This document shows, one piece after another, positions 27,104 to 34,624 of a stretch of DNA of 64,000 nt (the first letter of the stretch is position 1; each line of letters begins with the position of its first letter). Made by a program: the position numbers and the translations under genes. The stretch covers positions 1,612,001-1,676,000 of the forward strand of contig NC_013799.1 of the NCBI RefSeq assembly GCF_000010785.1, in the 5' to 3' direction. Under the pieces are notes generated by a model, which did not search any database, was not told the DNA's origin, and saw only the letters and a program-made list of their open reading frames with translations. The stretch comes from Hydrogenobacter thermophilus TK-6 (GTDB taxonomy: Bacteria > Aquificota > Aquificia > Aquificales > Aquificaceae).

Positions 27104-28180
27104 ATGGAAAGTTTGAATCCCACACGCATTAAGGTTTTTGGCGTAGGCGGTGGCGGGTCAAATGCGGTCAATCGCATGTATCTGGACGGTATAGAGGGTG
27201 TTGACCTCTTTGCGGTAAATACGGACATACAGCACCTTACTTCTCTCAGCGTTCCCAACAAGATACAGATAGGAGAAAAGGTGACCAAAGGTTTGGGTGC
27301 TGGAGCAAAGCCGGAGATGGGAGAGCAGGCAGCTCTGGAAGACATAGATAAGATAAGGGAGGTTCTCAGAAATACGGATATGCTCTTTCTGGCGGTGGGT
27401 CTTGGAGGTGGCACAGGAACTGGTGCAGCGCCTGTGATAGCAGAAACCGCAAAGGAAATGGGGATATTGACCGTAGCCGTGGTGACCAAACCTTTTGCTT
27501 TTGAAGGTCCCAAAAGGATGCAGGTAGCCCTTGAAGGACTGGAAAGACTCAAAGAGGTAGTGGACACCTACATAGTGATAAACAACCAAAAACTTGCGGA
27601 GATGGCAGACAGGAACTTTAGCATAAAAGACGCTTTCAGGATGGTGGACGATGTGCTCTCAAAAGCCGTAAGAGGCATAACCAGCATAGTTGTCACACCT
27701 GCTTTGATAAATGTGGACTTTGCGGATGTTAAAACGGTTATGGAAAAGGGAGGGCTTGCCCTGATTGGTATGGGAGAAGGACGAGGAGACGGAAGAAGAG
27801 ACAATGCCATAGAACAGGCAATAACGAGCCCACTGCTGGAAGGCAACACTGTTGAGGGTGCAAGGAGGCTTCTTATCACCCTCTGGGTCAGCGAGGATGT
27901 GCCCTTCAGGGATGTGGAAGAGGCTATAAGCAGGATAAGGGAGTCAGCTCACGAGGATGCCCTGATTATATTTGGTGCTGTTTTGGAAGAGGCAAAGGAA
28001 AACTTTATGCGTATAGCGCTTGTGGCAACAGACTTTGAAAACGCTCAGGCTCAGTTCAAAGTGGTCAAAAAACCCGAGCCAAAAGAGGTTAAAAAAGTAG
28101 TCCCGGAGGTCATCATAGAACCCGTACAACCTGAGCTGGATGACATACCCGCCTACCTCAGAAGAAAGAGAAAGCTGTGA
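27104..28180 (+). CDS. ftsZ: cell-division GTPase FtsZ
   Basis: This tubulin homologue forms the Z-ring. I start it at MESLNPTRIKVFGVGGGGSN because a TAGGAGGTGG site stands directly upstream; an in-frame ATG 21 bases earlier lies before that site. The 358 residues include the tubulin signature GGGTGTGA (101-108), NVDFADVKTVM and the T7-loop region. A conserved C-terminal peptide (DDIPAYLRRKRKL) should bind FtsA. The upstream genes ftsQ and ftsA are co-oriented. Confidence 0.97.
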   Translation: MESLNPTRIKVFGVGGGGSNAVNRMYLDGIEGVDLFAVNTDIQHLTSLSVPNKIQIGEKVTKGLGAGAKPEMGEQAALEDIDKIREVLRNTDMLFLAVGLGGGTGTGAAPVIAETAKEMGILTVAVVTKPFAFEGPKRMQVALEGLERLKEVVDTYIVINNQKLAEMADRNFSIKDAFRMVDDVLSKAVRGITSIVVTPALINVDFADVKTVMEKGGLALIGMGEGRGDGRRDNAIEQAITSPLLEGNTVEGARRLLITLWVSEDVPFRDVEEAISRIRESAHEDALIIFGAVLEEAKENFMRIALVATDFENAQAQFKVVKKPEPKEVKKVVPEVIIEPVQPELDDIPAYLRRKRKL

Positions 28181-28446
28181 GAAGGATAGACACCAAAGGA
28201 AACAAAGCTTTATCTTTCGTGTTGGGGCTCGTTTACGGCTACAGAAACGCCAGCATGGAGCTGGTGGTAAAGGACATAAAAGAGTTTTCTCAGGAGGAGC
28301 ATACGCAGGACACAGTTTACTACATTAACAGACAAACAGGTGAGGCATATAGCTCTTTTTGTGATGAGGTGAGTCATGTGTGCGTCATAAGAGAGGATAA
28401 AATTAACAAGAAAGTTGTGTTATTTATCTACAAAAGTGCCGTTTAA
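28177..28446 (+). CDS. hypothetical 89-residue protein after ftsZ
   Basis: I do not recognise a family. The frame starts at a GTG overlapping the ftsZ stop by four bases (GTGA), so it is probably translated by coupling. The protein is soluble-looking and charged, with short predicted strands (KALSFVLGLVYGYRNASMEL, KKVVLFIYKSAV) and two cysteines near the middle (CDEVSHVC). It has no signal peptide or membrane helix. The position suggests a division-linked or housekeeping accessory role, but nothing in the sequence proves this. Confidence 0.6.
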   Translation: MRRIDTKGNKALSFVLGLVYGYRNASMELVVKDIKEFSQEEHTQDTVYYINRQTGEAYSSFCDEVSHVCVIREDKINKKVVLFIYKSAV

Positions 28447-28454
28447 TTAAAGAC

Positions 28455-28483
28455 TTGAACCATCTTTAAGAATAGCTTAAAAT
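28455..28483 (+). promoter_or_regulatory. promoter of the metal-efflux operon
   Basis: TTGAAC (28455-28460), a 17-base spacer and TAAAAT (28478-28483) stand before the tolC-like gene. Its ATG begins seven bases after the -10 box with no ribosome-binding site, so the transcript would be leaderless. No CueR- or CopY-type operator was recognised. Confidence 0.6.
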
Positions 28484-28489
28484 GAATTC

Positions 28490-29668
28490 ATGTTTTTTGT
28501 GCTTTTTCTGTGCCTTCTTTCCCTATCCTGGGCTGGGGAGCTGGAAAAGCTTATATGGTATGCTCTTGAGAACTCACCAAGGATAAAACAGTACGAGAAG
28601 CTCTTGCAGAGTTTTGAATACAGAGAGAGGTATGTAAAGAGCCTGCCAAATCCTTCTGTCTTTGCAGGACTTTCCAATCTGCCCGTAAATAGACCCTATC
28701 CCAACTCAAAAGAACCCATGAGCGCTTTTAGCATAGGTTTTTCTCAGGTCTACACCCTTCCGGTCAAAAGGGAGCTGGAGGCAAAGGTGGCAAGGGAGCA
28801 AAAACTCCAGACTCAAGCAGGCATGCTGTTGCTACAAAAAGAGCTAATAAGGGACATAAAGCTGAGGTATCTGGAGTGGCTTTATACCTTCAAAAAGGAG
28901 AGCCTTCTCAGAGCCATAAAAGAGTCGGTGGATGCCTTGGAAAGCTCAACCAGAGAAAACTACAGATACGGCAGGGCTACCCTCTCGGACCTGCTTTCCC
29001 TGAAGGGAGAGAAGATAAGAGTGCAGAAGCTTCTCATTGAGGTAAAGCAAGATAGGGAGAGGTTAAAAAACGAAATTGATGCTCTGGTGGGCGCAAGCTT
29101 TGAGCTAAAGGGTGAAGAGATAAACCTGCAGGGGCCGGACTTTGAAAGCATAGACCTGCAAAAAAGCCCTTACCTGAGGGAGAAATACGCAAAGCTAAGA
29201 GAGCTGGAGGCACAGCTGGAAAGGAAAAGAGTGGAACACCTGCCGGACATAGAGCTTATGGTAGAGTACATGGCAAGACCTTCCATGAGCGACATGTTTA
29301 GCGTGCGCATAGGCTTTAGCCTGCCCGTCTGGAAGTCAAGAAGGGAAGACCTCATGGTGCTGGAAAAAAGAGAGGAGATTCAGGCAAGCAGGGAAGAGAT
29401 AAAAAACATGGAGCTGGAGCTAAAAAGAGCCATAAGCAACCTGAGGGTAGACTACGAGAGCAAAAGGGAGTTTCTGAAGCTTACACAGGAGCTGATAAAT
29501 CAGAAAAAGGAGGAGCTAAAGGCTCTTGAGCTTGCCTACAGATACAGCAGGGCGGATTTTAGGGACCTTATGAGGCTCTACAGGGAGCTCTGGGAGCTTG
29601 AGTTAAACAGGCTTGACCTGGAGCTGAGGCTAAAGAGCATTCCCATTGAGCTGGAGGCACTCTTATGA
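28490..29668 (+). CDS. TolC/CusC-family outer-membrane efflux protein
   Basis: This 392-residue protein has a signal peptide (MFFVLFLCLLSLSWAGE) and two repeated blocks of long Lys/Glu/Leu-rich helices, as expected for the periplasmic tunnel of an outer-membrane factor. The duplicated segment ENYRYGRATLSDLLSLKG versus LAYRYSRADFRDLMRLYRE is the family's typical internal repeat. It overlaps the adaptor gene by four bases. With the adaptor and the RND pump 3.6 kb downstream it would complete a heavy-metal (Cus-like) tripartite exporter. Confidence 0.85.
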   Translation: MFFVLFLCLLSLSWAGELEKLIWYALENSPRIKQYEKLLQSFEYRERYVKSLPNPSVFAGLSNLPVNRPYPNSKEPMSAFSIGFSQVYTLPVKRELEAKVAREQKLQTQAGMLLLQKELIRDIKLRYLEWLYTFKKESLLRAIKESVDALESSTRENYRYGRATLSDLLSLKGEKIRVQKLLIEVKQDRERLKNEIDALVGASFELKGEEINLQGPDFESIDLQKSPYLREKYAKLRELEAQLERKRVEHLPDIELMVEYMARPSMSDMFSVRIGFSLPVWKSRREDLMVLEKREEIQASREEIKNMELELKRAISNLRVDYESKREFLKLTQELINQKKEELKALELAYRYSRADFRDLMRLYRELWELELNRLDLELRLKSIPIELEALL

Positions 29669-31035
29669 GAAAGCTATTGCTCTTTGCGGTGCTAGTGCTG
29701 GTGGTGGCTCTGGTGGCAGGAGTTTTTTATTACAGGAGTAAGGAGGAGAAAGCTCAGGTACCTTCAGGATACTCCTACCTCTTTTCTCTGCAGGGGGAGG
29801 GTTTTAAGGTGGAGCTCTACGCTCCGGGCGGGAAGCTTGCGGTGGGTAAAAATAGCCTGTTTGTGGTGGTGCATCCATCCTCAAACCTGGAGAACCTTTA
29901 CTTTTACATGCCTCCCATGCCGGGCATGGGGGAGATGAGGGAGGATGTGCTTCTTAAAAGCCTTGGTGGAGGAAGGTACGAGGGCGCTGTGAACATAAGC
30001 ATGGCAGGCTCCTGGCAGATAATAGCCCAGATAAACAAAAGGACCATAAAGAGAGAGATTTCTGTGCCTTTTGAAGCCGGAAAAAGTGTGCAGAAAGGAG
30101 AAGAAGGGGTGATAAATGTGGACCCAACCAAGCTACAGCTTATAGGCATAGAAACAGATCAGGCAAAGAGGGGAGAGCTGACAGAAGGTTTTAACGCTGT
30201 TGGGTATGTTTCCTACGACCTTTCTAAGACTTACGAGATAACCCTCAGAAGCGATGCGTGGGTGCTGGACACCTTCGGAAGGTTTGAGGGAGAGCTAATA
30301 AGGAGAGGAACCCCACTTATGAGGGTGTTGAGTCCTGAGGCACAGATAGCCAGAGAGGAGCTCCGTCTAGCAAAGGAGTTTGGCAAGAAGGACCTTGAGA
30401 AGGCTGCTGCAGAGAGGCTCTCTTACCTGAAGGCGGGAGAGGTAGTTTTTTCTCCTTATGAGGGTGTGGTGCTTGAGAGGAAAGTGTCGCCGGGTGGCTA
30501 CCTCAAGGCCGGAGATGTAGCCTACAGGATAGCGGACATATCAAGGGTGTGGGTCATAGCGGAGGTGCCTCAGGAGTATGCACCCATGATAAGAAAGGGA
30601 ATGCAGGTGCTGGTGAGCCCTGTAGGGAGTCAGGAGAGTTTTGTGGGCAGGGTGGACTACATATTCCCCGAGGCGGACCGGCAGGCAAGGACCATAAAAG
30701 TGAGAATAAGCCTTGGCAACAGAGGGCTGGCTTTCAAAATAAACCAGATGGTGGATATTTACTTTGAGAGACAGCTGGGCAACGCTTTGGTGGTGCCTGC
30801 CTCTGCGGTGGTGGACACAGGCAGGAGGCAAATAGTCTTCGTGGAAAAGGAGAGGGGGGTTTACGAGCCCAGAAGCGTAAAGCTGGGAAGATGCACACAG
30901 GATGTGTGTCAGGTGCTGGAAGGTCTAAAAGAGGGGGAGAGGGTGGTAATAAAAGGCACCTTCCTTCTGGACTCGGAGGCCCAGATAAAAGGAGTGTATT
31001 CTGAGGAGGTAAGAACTCATGAGCACCACCACTGA
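29665..31035 (+). CDS. CusB-type RND adaptor with N-terminal FixH/YtkA-like domain
   Basis: This 456-residue periplasmic adaptor is anchored by an N-terminal helix (LLLFAVLVLVVALVAGVFYY). Residues about 40-130 look like a YtkA/FixH-type beta domain (FYMPPMPGMGEM, GGGRYEGAVNISMAGSWQII) ahead of the adaptor core. The core has the barrel-sandwich/lipoyl part (SPYEGVVLERKVSPGGYLKAGDVAYRIAD) and the membrane-proximal part ending LKEGERVVIKGTFLLDSEAQ. The C-terminus is His-rich (EHHH). Met clusters in the extra domain suggest copper or silver binding. It overlaps the tolC-like gene by four bases. Confidence 0.85.
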   Translation: MRKLLLFAVLVLVVALVAGVFYYRSKEEKAQVPSGYSYLFSLQGEGFKVELYAPGGKLAVGKNSLFVVVHPSSNLENLYFYMPPMPGMGEMREDVLLKSLGGGRYEGAVNISMAGSWQIIAQINKRTIKREISVPFEAGKSVQKGEEGVINVDPTKLQLIGIETDQAKRGELTEGFNAVGYVSYDLSKTYEITLRSDAWVLDTFGRFEGELIRRGTPLMRVLSPEAQIAREELRLAKEFGKKDLEKAAAERLSYLKAGEVVFSPYEGVVLERKVSPGGYLKAGDVAYRIADISRVWVIAEVPQEYAPMIRKGMQVLVSPVGSQESFVGRVDYIFPEADRQARTIKVRISLGNRGLAFKINQMVDIYFERQLGNALVVPASAVVDTGRRQIVFVEKERGVYEPRSVKLGRCTQDVCQVLEGLKEGERVVIKGTFLLDSEAQIKGVYSEEVRTHEHHH

Positions 31036-31036
31036 T

Positions 31037-31132
31037 CTACTTTTTGCTCATAAACCTGCCGTACCAGTAGAGGATATAAAGGGTAAAGCCCGTAAAGGCA
31101 AAAAGACCAAGCATGTAAGCCAGCAGGTCCAT
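31037..31132 (-). CDS. possible 31-residue single-helix membrane protein
   Basis: A short minus-strand frame in the gap after the adaptor gene encodes a start, about 25 hydrophobic residues and a basic tail (LLAYMLGLFAFTGFTLYILY, then GRFMSKK). The composition is what one expects of a real membrane miniprotein, and the plus strand here has no convincing gene. Against it, there is no Shine-Dalgarno sequence and no clear promoter on the minus strand. It may also be a relic of a larger gene. Confidence 0.3.
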   Translation of the reverse strand: MDLLAYMLGLFAFTGFTLYILYWYGRFMSKK

Positions 31133-31160
31133 AAAAAAATTTTAAAAGGAGGTTTATGCC

Positions 31161-31466
31161 ATGAGAAAGCTCTTTGCTTTGGGAGTTTTGACACTCTCAG
31201 CCTTAGCCTTTGTGTACGCTGAGCAGTTAGAGGAACACTCTGGTCATCAGGGCAAGCAAGGTATGATGATGGAAGACATGGAGATGCAAAAGATGATGAT
31301 GGAGCATATGCAAAAATGCCAGCAACAGATGATGGGTATGATGATGGAAAATCCGAAATTTATGGAAAGGCTAATGGGTGCTATGCTTCAGCACAAGGAA
31401 ACCATGAAAAAGGTTTTGGAGAATAACCCACAACTCAAGAAGCAGATGGAGGAGGTGTTCAGATGA
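31161..31466 (+). CDS. Met-rich exported protein, probable copper binder
   Basis: This 101-residue protein has a Sec signal (RKLFALGVLTLSALAFVYA) and a mature part unusually rich in methionine (20 Met overall, including three MMM runs), with His and a single Cys. Met clusters bind Cu(I) or Ag(I) in periplasmic proteins such as CusF and PcoE, but the sequence matches neither clearly. An AAAGGAGG site precedes the ATG, and it overlaps the next gene by four bases. A metal-buffering or metal-delivery role to the neighbouring exporter is inferred from composition and position. Confidence 0.75.
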   Translation: MRKLFALGVLTLSALAFVYAEQLEEHSGHQGKQGMMMEDMEMQKMMMEHMQKCQQQMMGMMMENPKFMERLMGAMLQHKETMKKVLENNPQLKKQMEEVFR

Positions 31467-32005
31467 AGGTTTTAATACTCTTACTTATGTTTCTTTTCTC
31501 CTTCTCTCATGAGATCCACCAGGGCAAAGAAGATGTAGAGTATAGCACTATAACCTACCCGGCTATTGTAAAACTGCATCCACCGGCGGTTCACTTTGGG
31601 ATTGTTTTGCCTTTTGCTACTTTGCTTGTTGGTGCTTATCACGCTTTAAAAGGAAGAGGGTTTGAACCTTTGATTTCTATACTGAGTTTCCTTACGCTAT
31701 TCTCCTTAACACTTTCCCTTTTAACAGGATACTTTATACACGAAAATATAGAAGGCATTATCCCTCAAAAGCCAGCCATGGATCTCTTACACTTGCATCA
31801 GAAAGTAGGTTTTGTATTGCTCTTTATTTCTTCTATTGGTTTTTTAACAGCAGTTTTATACCATATGATAAAACGCAAGGTTCTTATGTACCTTTTTTTA
31901 ATCGTAAACTTAATTCTCTGCATTGGCGTTTGGTACCAAGGATACTTAGGTGGCAGGTTAGTGTATGAGTATTCAGTAGGAGTACCTGTGGAGGTAAAAA
32001 GATGA
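31463..32005 (+). CDS. DUF2231-like membrane protein
   Basis: This 180-residue protein has a signal-like N-terminus (MKVLILLLMFLFSFSHEIHQ) and about four further membrane segments. The motif VKLHPPAVHFGIVLPFATLL matches the DUF2231 pattern of a His pair beside a membrane helix. DUF2231 proteins have no established function; some are suspected to bind heme or metal through these histidines. Its base composition looks more AT-rich than the tolC and adaptor genes (about 22 G+C in 31621-31680 against about 32 in 30661-30720). Both neighbours overlap it by four bases. Confidence 0.7.
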   Translation: MKVLILLLMFLFSFSHEIHQGKEDVEYSTITYPAIVKLHPPAVHFGIVLPFATLLVGAYHALKGRGFEPLISILSFLTLFSLTLSLLTGYFIHENIEGIIPQKPAMDLLHLHQKVGFVLLFISSIGFLTAVLYHMIKRKVLMYLFLIVNLILCIGVWYQGYLGGRLVYEYSVGVPVEVKR

Positions 32006-32430
32006 GAGCTTTACTTTTAATACTGCTTAGCCTTTCCTTAGTTTTTGCTCAGCCTAAGGAGCCCCCTAAAGGAACAAGATGTGTAGTATGCGGTATGGAT
32101 GTAAACATGGAGCCAAAGCTTACCTCTCAGGTAAAGTTAAAGGATGGCACTTACAAGTACGCTGAGTCTCCCAAGCACATACTCCAGTACTACCTTGAGA
32201 ATAAGGACAGAGTGACGGAAATCTGGGTAAAGGACTACAAAAGCGGTAAGTGGATAGATGGCAAAAGGGCTTTCTATGTGGTGATAAAAGAGGGTCCTAT
32301 GGGCTACGACCTTGCTCCCTTCCAGAGCAGGATAGAGGCACAGAAGTTTGCAGGCAGAGGAAAAGTTTATCAGTTTAAGGACATAACTAAGGACTTTTTA
32401 CAGCACCTTGAGATGGGACACATTTATTAA
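32002..32430 (+). CDS. nosL: NosL-family copper-binding protein
   Basis: NosL proteins bind Cu(I) and support copper delivery to N2O reductase or other cuproenzymes. The 142 residues have a signal peptide ending near Ala16 and the motif RCVVCGMDV (Cys27, Cys30, Met32). SPKHILQYYL and the later GPMGYDLAPFQSRIEAQKFA are also typical. There is no lipobox cysteine at the cleavage site, so it is probably soluble periplasmic. No nosZ is nearby; here it more likely serves copper trafficking with CopB and the RND pump. Confidence 0.82.
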   Translation: MRALLLILLSLSLVFAQPKEPPKGTRCVVCGMDVNMEPKLTSQVKLKDGTYKYAESPKHILQYYLENKDRVTEIWVKDYKSGKWIDGKRAFYVVIKEGPMGYDLAPFQSRIEAQKFAGRGKVYQFKDITKDFLQHLEMGHIY

Positions 32431-32445
32431 AGGGAGGTGATAGGT

Positions 32446-32559
32446 ATGATGTGGGATATGCACGGAATGGGATGGGGCATGGGCTTTACTTATTTGCTGG
32501 TGGTTCTCTTCCTAATTTTTGGCATTGCTGCCTTTGTTAAGTATCTGTTAAAAGGCTGA
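32446..32559 (+). CDS. 37-residue Met/His-rich membrane protein
   Basis: This is a short gene between nosL and the P-type ATPase. An AGGGAGGTGATAGG site precedes its ATG. The product begins MMWDMHGMGWGMG, with five Met, a His and two Trp among 13 residues. One membrane helix (TYLLVVLFLIFGIAAFV) and a basic end follow. Miniproteins of this design are frequent beside copper-export genes, but their function is not settled. The ATPase gene starts four bases later, so the two are likely translated together. Confidence 0.75.
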   Translation: MMWDMHGMGWGMGFTYLLVVLFLIFGIAAFVKYLLKG

Positions 32560-32563
32560 AGGG

Positions 32564-34624
32564 ATGCTCTACACCTGCCCTATGCACCCGGAGGTGAAGA
32601 GAGAATCACCGGGTAAATGTCCCAAGTGTGGCATGGACCTTGTCCCAACTGAACATCCTCCAAGAAAACACCACCACACCATGCACATGGAGGAAATGAA
32701 AAGGAAGGCTATAGTTTCAACAGTCCTCACGATTCCCGTCGTTCTTTACTCCAAAAATATACAGAATCTCCTTCGCTTTTCCATGCCAGAGTTTCCTGGG
32801 AGCGAGTGGATAACACCTATTTTATCCGCAATTGTTTTCTTTTACGGAGGGACCTTTTTCCTCAAGGGCATGGCAGAGGAATTAAGGCTCAAAAAGCCCG
32901 GAATGATGACCCTTATAGGCATAGCCATATGGGTTGCCTTTATATACAGCCTCTCAACTCTATTACTTGGTGGAATGGAGTTCTTCTGGGAGCTTGCCAC
33001 ACTCATAGTGGTGATGCTCTGGGGACACTGGATAGAGATGAGGTCTGTACTGGGAGCTTCGCGTGCCGTTGAGGAGCTGGCAAAGCTCATGCCTACCAAA
33101 GCAAACCTTCTAAAGGACGGGGAGATAGTTGAGGTTCATGTCTCTGAGCTAAAGCCCGGTGATATAGTCTTGGTAAAACCTGGGGAGAAGATACCAGCGG
33201 ACGGGATTGTCATAGAAGGATTAACCCACATGAACGAGGCTATGCTCACAGGCGAATCTAAGCCAGTTCCCAAAGGCGTAGGTGACAGAGTCATAGGCGG
33301 TGCCATAAACATGGAAGGCTCCATAAAGGTGAAGGTTGAGAAGACTGGTGAGGAGACCTATCTAAGCCAAGTTCTGAAGCTCGTCAAAGAAGCTCAGGAG
33401 TCAAAAACAAAACTCCAGGACATGGCGGACAGAGTGGCGTTTTACCTCACCGTGATTGCCATAGTGGTCGGAAGCCTTGCCTTTCTTGTCTGGCTGTACC
33501 TCAAGGGGGACCTTCAGTTTGCTGTTGAGAGAGCTGTGACGGTGATGGTAATAGCCTGTCCCCATGCTCTCGGGCTTGCCATACCTCTGGTTGTAGCCAT
33601 ATCCACCTCCTACTCAGCTAAGAACGGGATATTAGTTAGAAACAGGCTTGCTCTTGAAACTATGAAGTATGTTGATACGGTGGTCTTTGACAAGACGGGG
33701 ACTCTGACGGAGGGTAAGTTTGGGGTTTCAGAGGTGGTGGCGGTCGGAATTTCTGAGAAGGAGCTTTTAAGGCTTACTGCAGGGGTTGAAGAACGCTCAG
33801 AGCATGTTATAGCTCGGGCTATAGTTGAGGAAGCTAGGGAAAAAGGGGTGAGCTTTCCAGAGGTCAAAAACTTTAGGGCTGTACCAGGCAAAGGTGTAGT
33901 GGCTGAAGCTGAAGGGAAAGAGGTTGCGGTAGGAACGAGCCTGCTTATGGAGGAGCTTAAGGCGGAGAAAGAAACAAAGATACTAAACAGAGTTAAAGAA
34001 TTTGAATCCTATGGTAAAACGGTGGTTCTTGTTGCTATAAATAGGAAGCTAACCGGTGCGATAGCCCTCTCTGACAAAATAAGGAGGGAGTCTTATGAGG
34101 CTGTATCGGAGCTAAAGAGATTGGGTAAAAGAGTGGTTATGATAACGGGTGATTCCGAAGAAGTAGCCAGCTATGTGGCACGAGAACTGGGTATAGACGA
34201 ATTCTTTGCAAGAGTTCTTCCCCATCAGAAGGCTCAGAAGGTGAAAGAACTCCAGTCAAAGGGTAGAAAGGTGGCTATGGTGGGAGACGGAATAAACGAT
34301 GCACCTGCCCTAGCTCAGGCGGATGTGGGTATTGCTATAGGGAGTGGGACTGATGTGGCTATAGAAAGCGCAGGGATAATCCTTGTAAAGGACGATCCAA
34401 GGGATGTGGTAAGAGTAGTAAGGCTTTCTTCAATAACTGTTAGAAAGATGTTTCAAAACCTCTTTTGGGCAACAAGCTACAACCTTTTTGCCATACCTTT
34501 GGCTGCTGGTATAGGCTACAGATGGGGCATACTGCTTCCGCCGGCAGTGGGTGCCCTTCTCATGAGCTTGAGTACCCTGATAGTATCCGTAAATGCCCTT
34601 CTCATGAGGAGGTCCCTAGAATGA
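32564..34624 (+). CDS. copB: CopB-type P1B-ATPase (copper/silver exporter)
   Basis: This 686-residue P-type ATPase starts with a heavy-metal-binding domain (CPMHPEV, then KCPKCGMDLVP; Cys5, Cys19, Cys22) and a His-rich linker. The membrane metal motif is CPH (Cys332-Pro333-His334), which marks the P1B-3 subgroup. It has TGES, the phosphorylation site DKTGT (Asp376) and GDGINDAP. The P1B SEHP motif reads SEHV: the nucleotide-contacting His is kept, the Pro is lost. Subgroup members export Cu or Ag to the periplasm. Its stop overlaps the cusA start (ATGA). Confidence 0.92.
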   Translation: MLYTCPMHPEVKRESPGKCPKCGMDLVPTEHPPRKHHHTMHMEEMKRKAIVSTVLTIPVVLYSKNIQNLLRFSMPEFPGSEWITPILSAIVFFYGGTFFLKGMAEELRLKKPGMMTLIGIAIWVAFIYSLSTLLLGGMEFFWELATLIVVMLWGHWIEMRSVLGASRAVEELAKLMPTKANLLKDGEIVEVHVSELKPGDIVLVKPGEKIPADGIVIEGLTHMNEAMLTGESKPVPKGVGDRVIGGAINMEGSIKVKVEKTGEETYLSQVLKLVKEAQESKTKLQDMADRVAFYLTVIAIVVGSLAFLVWLYLKGDLQFAVERAVTVMVIACPHALGLAIPLVVAISTSYSAKNGILVRNRLALETMKYVDTVVFDKTGTLTEGKFGVSEVVAVGISEKELLRLTAGVEERSEHVIARAIVEEAREKGVSFPEVKNFRAVPGKGVVAEAEGKEVAVGTSLLMEELKAEKETKILNRVKEFESYGKTVVLVAINRKLTGAIALSDKIRRESYEAVSELKRLGKRVVMITGDSEEVASYVARELGIDEFFARVLPHQKAQKVKELQSKGRKVAMVGDGINDAPALAQADVGIAIGSGTDVAIESAGIILVKDDPRDVVRVVRLSSITVRKMFQNLFWATSYNLFAIPLAAGIGYRWGILLPPAVGALLMSLSTLIVSVNALLMRRSLE

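Noticed and set aside
31019-31222. 67-residue plus-strand frame after the adaptor gene
   Set aside because: It overlaps the well-supported Met-rich gene in another frame and has no ribosome-binding site or family-like feature.
34465-34620. N-terminal extension of the RND pump into copB
   Set aside because: The extension is copB read out of frame; the ATG overlapping the copB stop begins with the normal first membrane helix.
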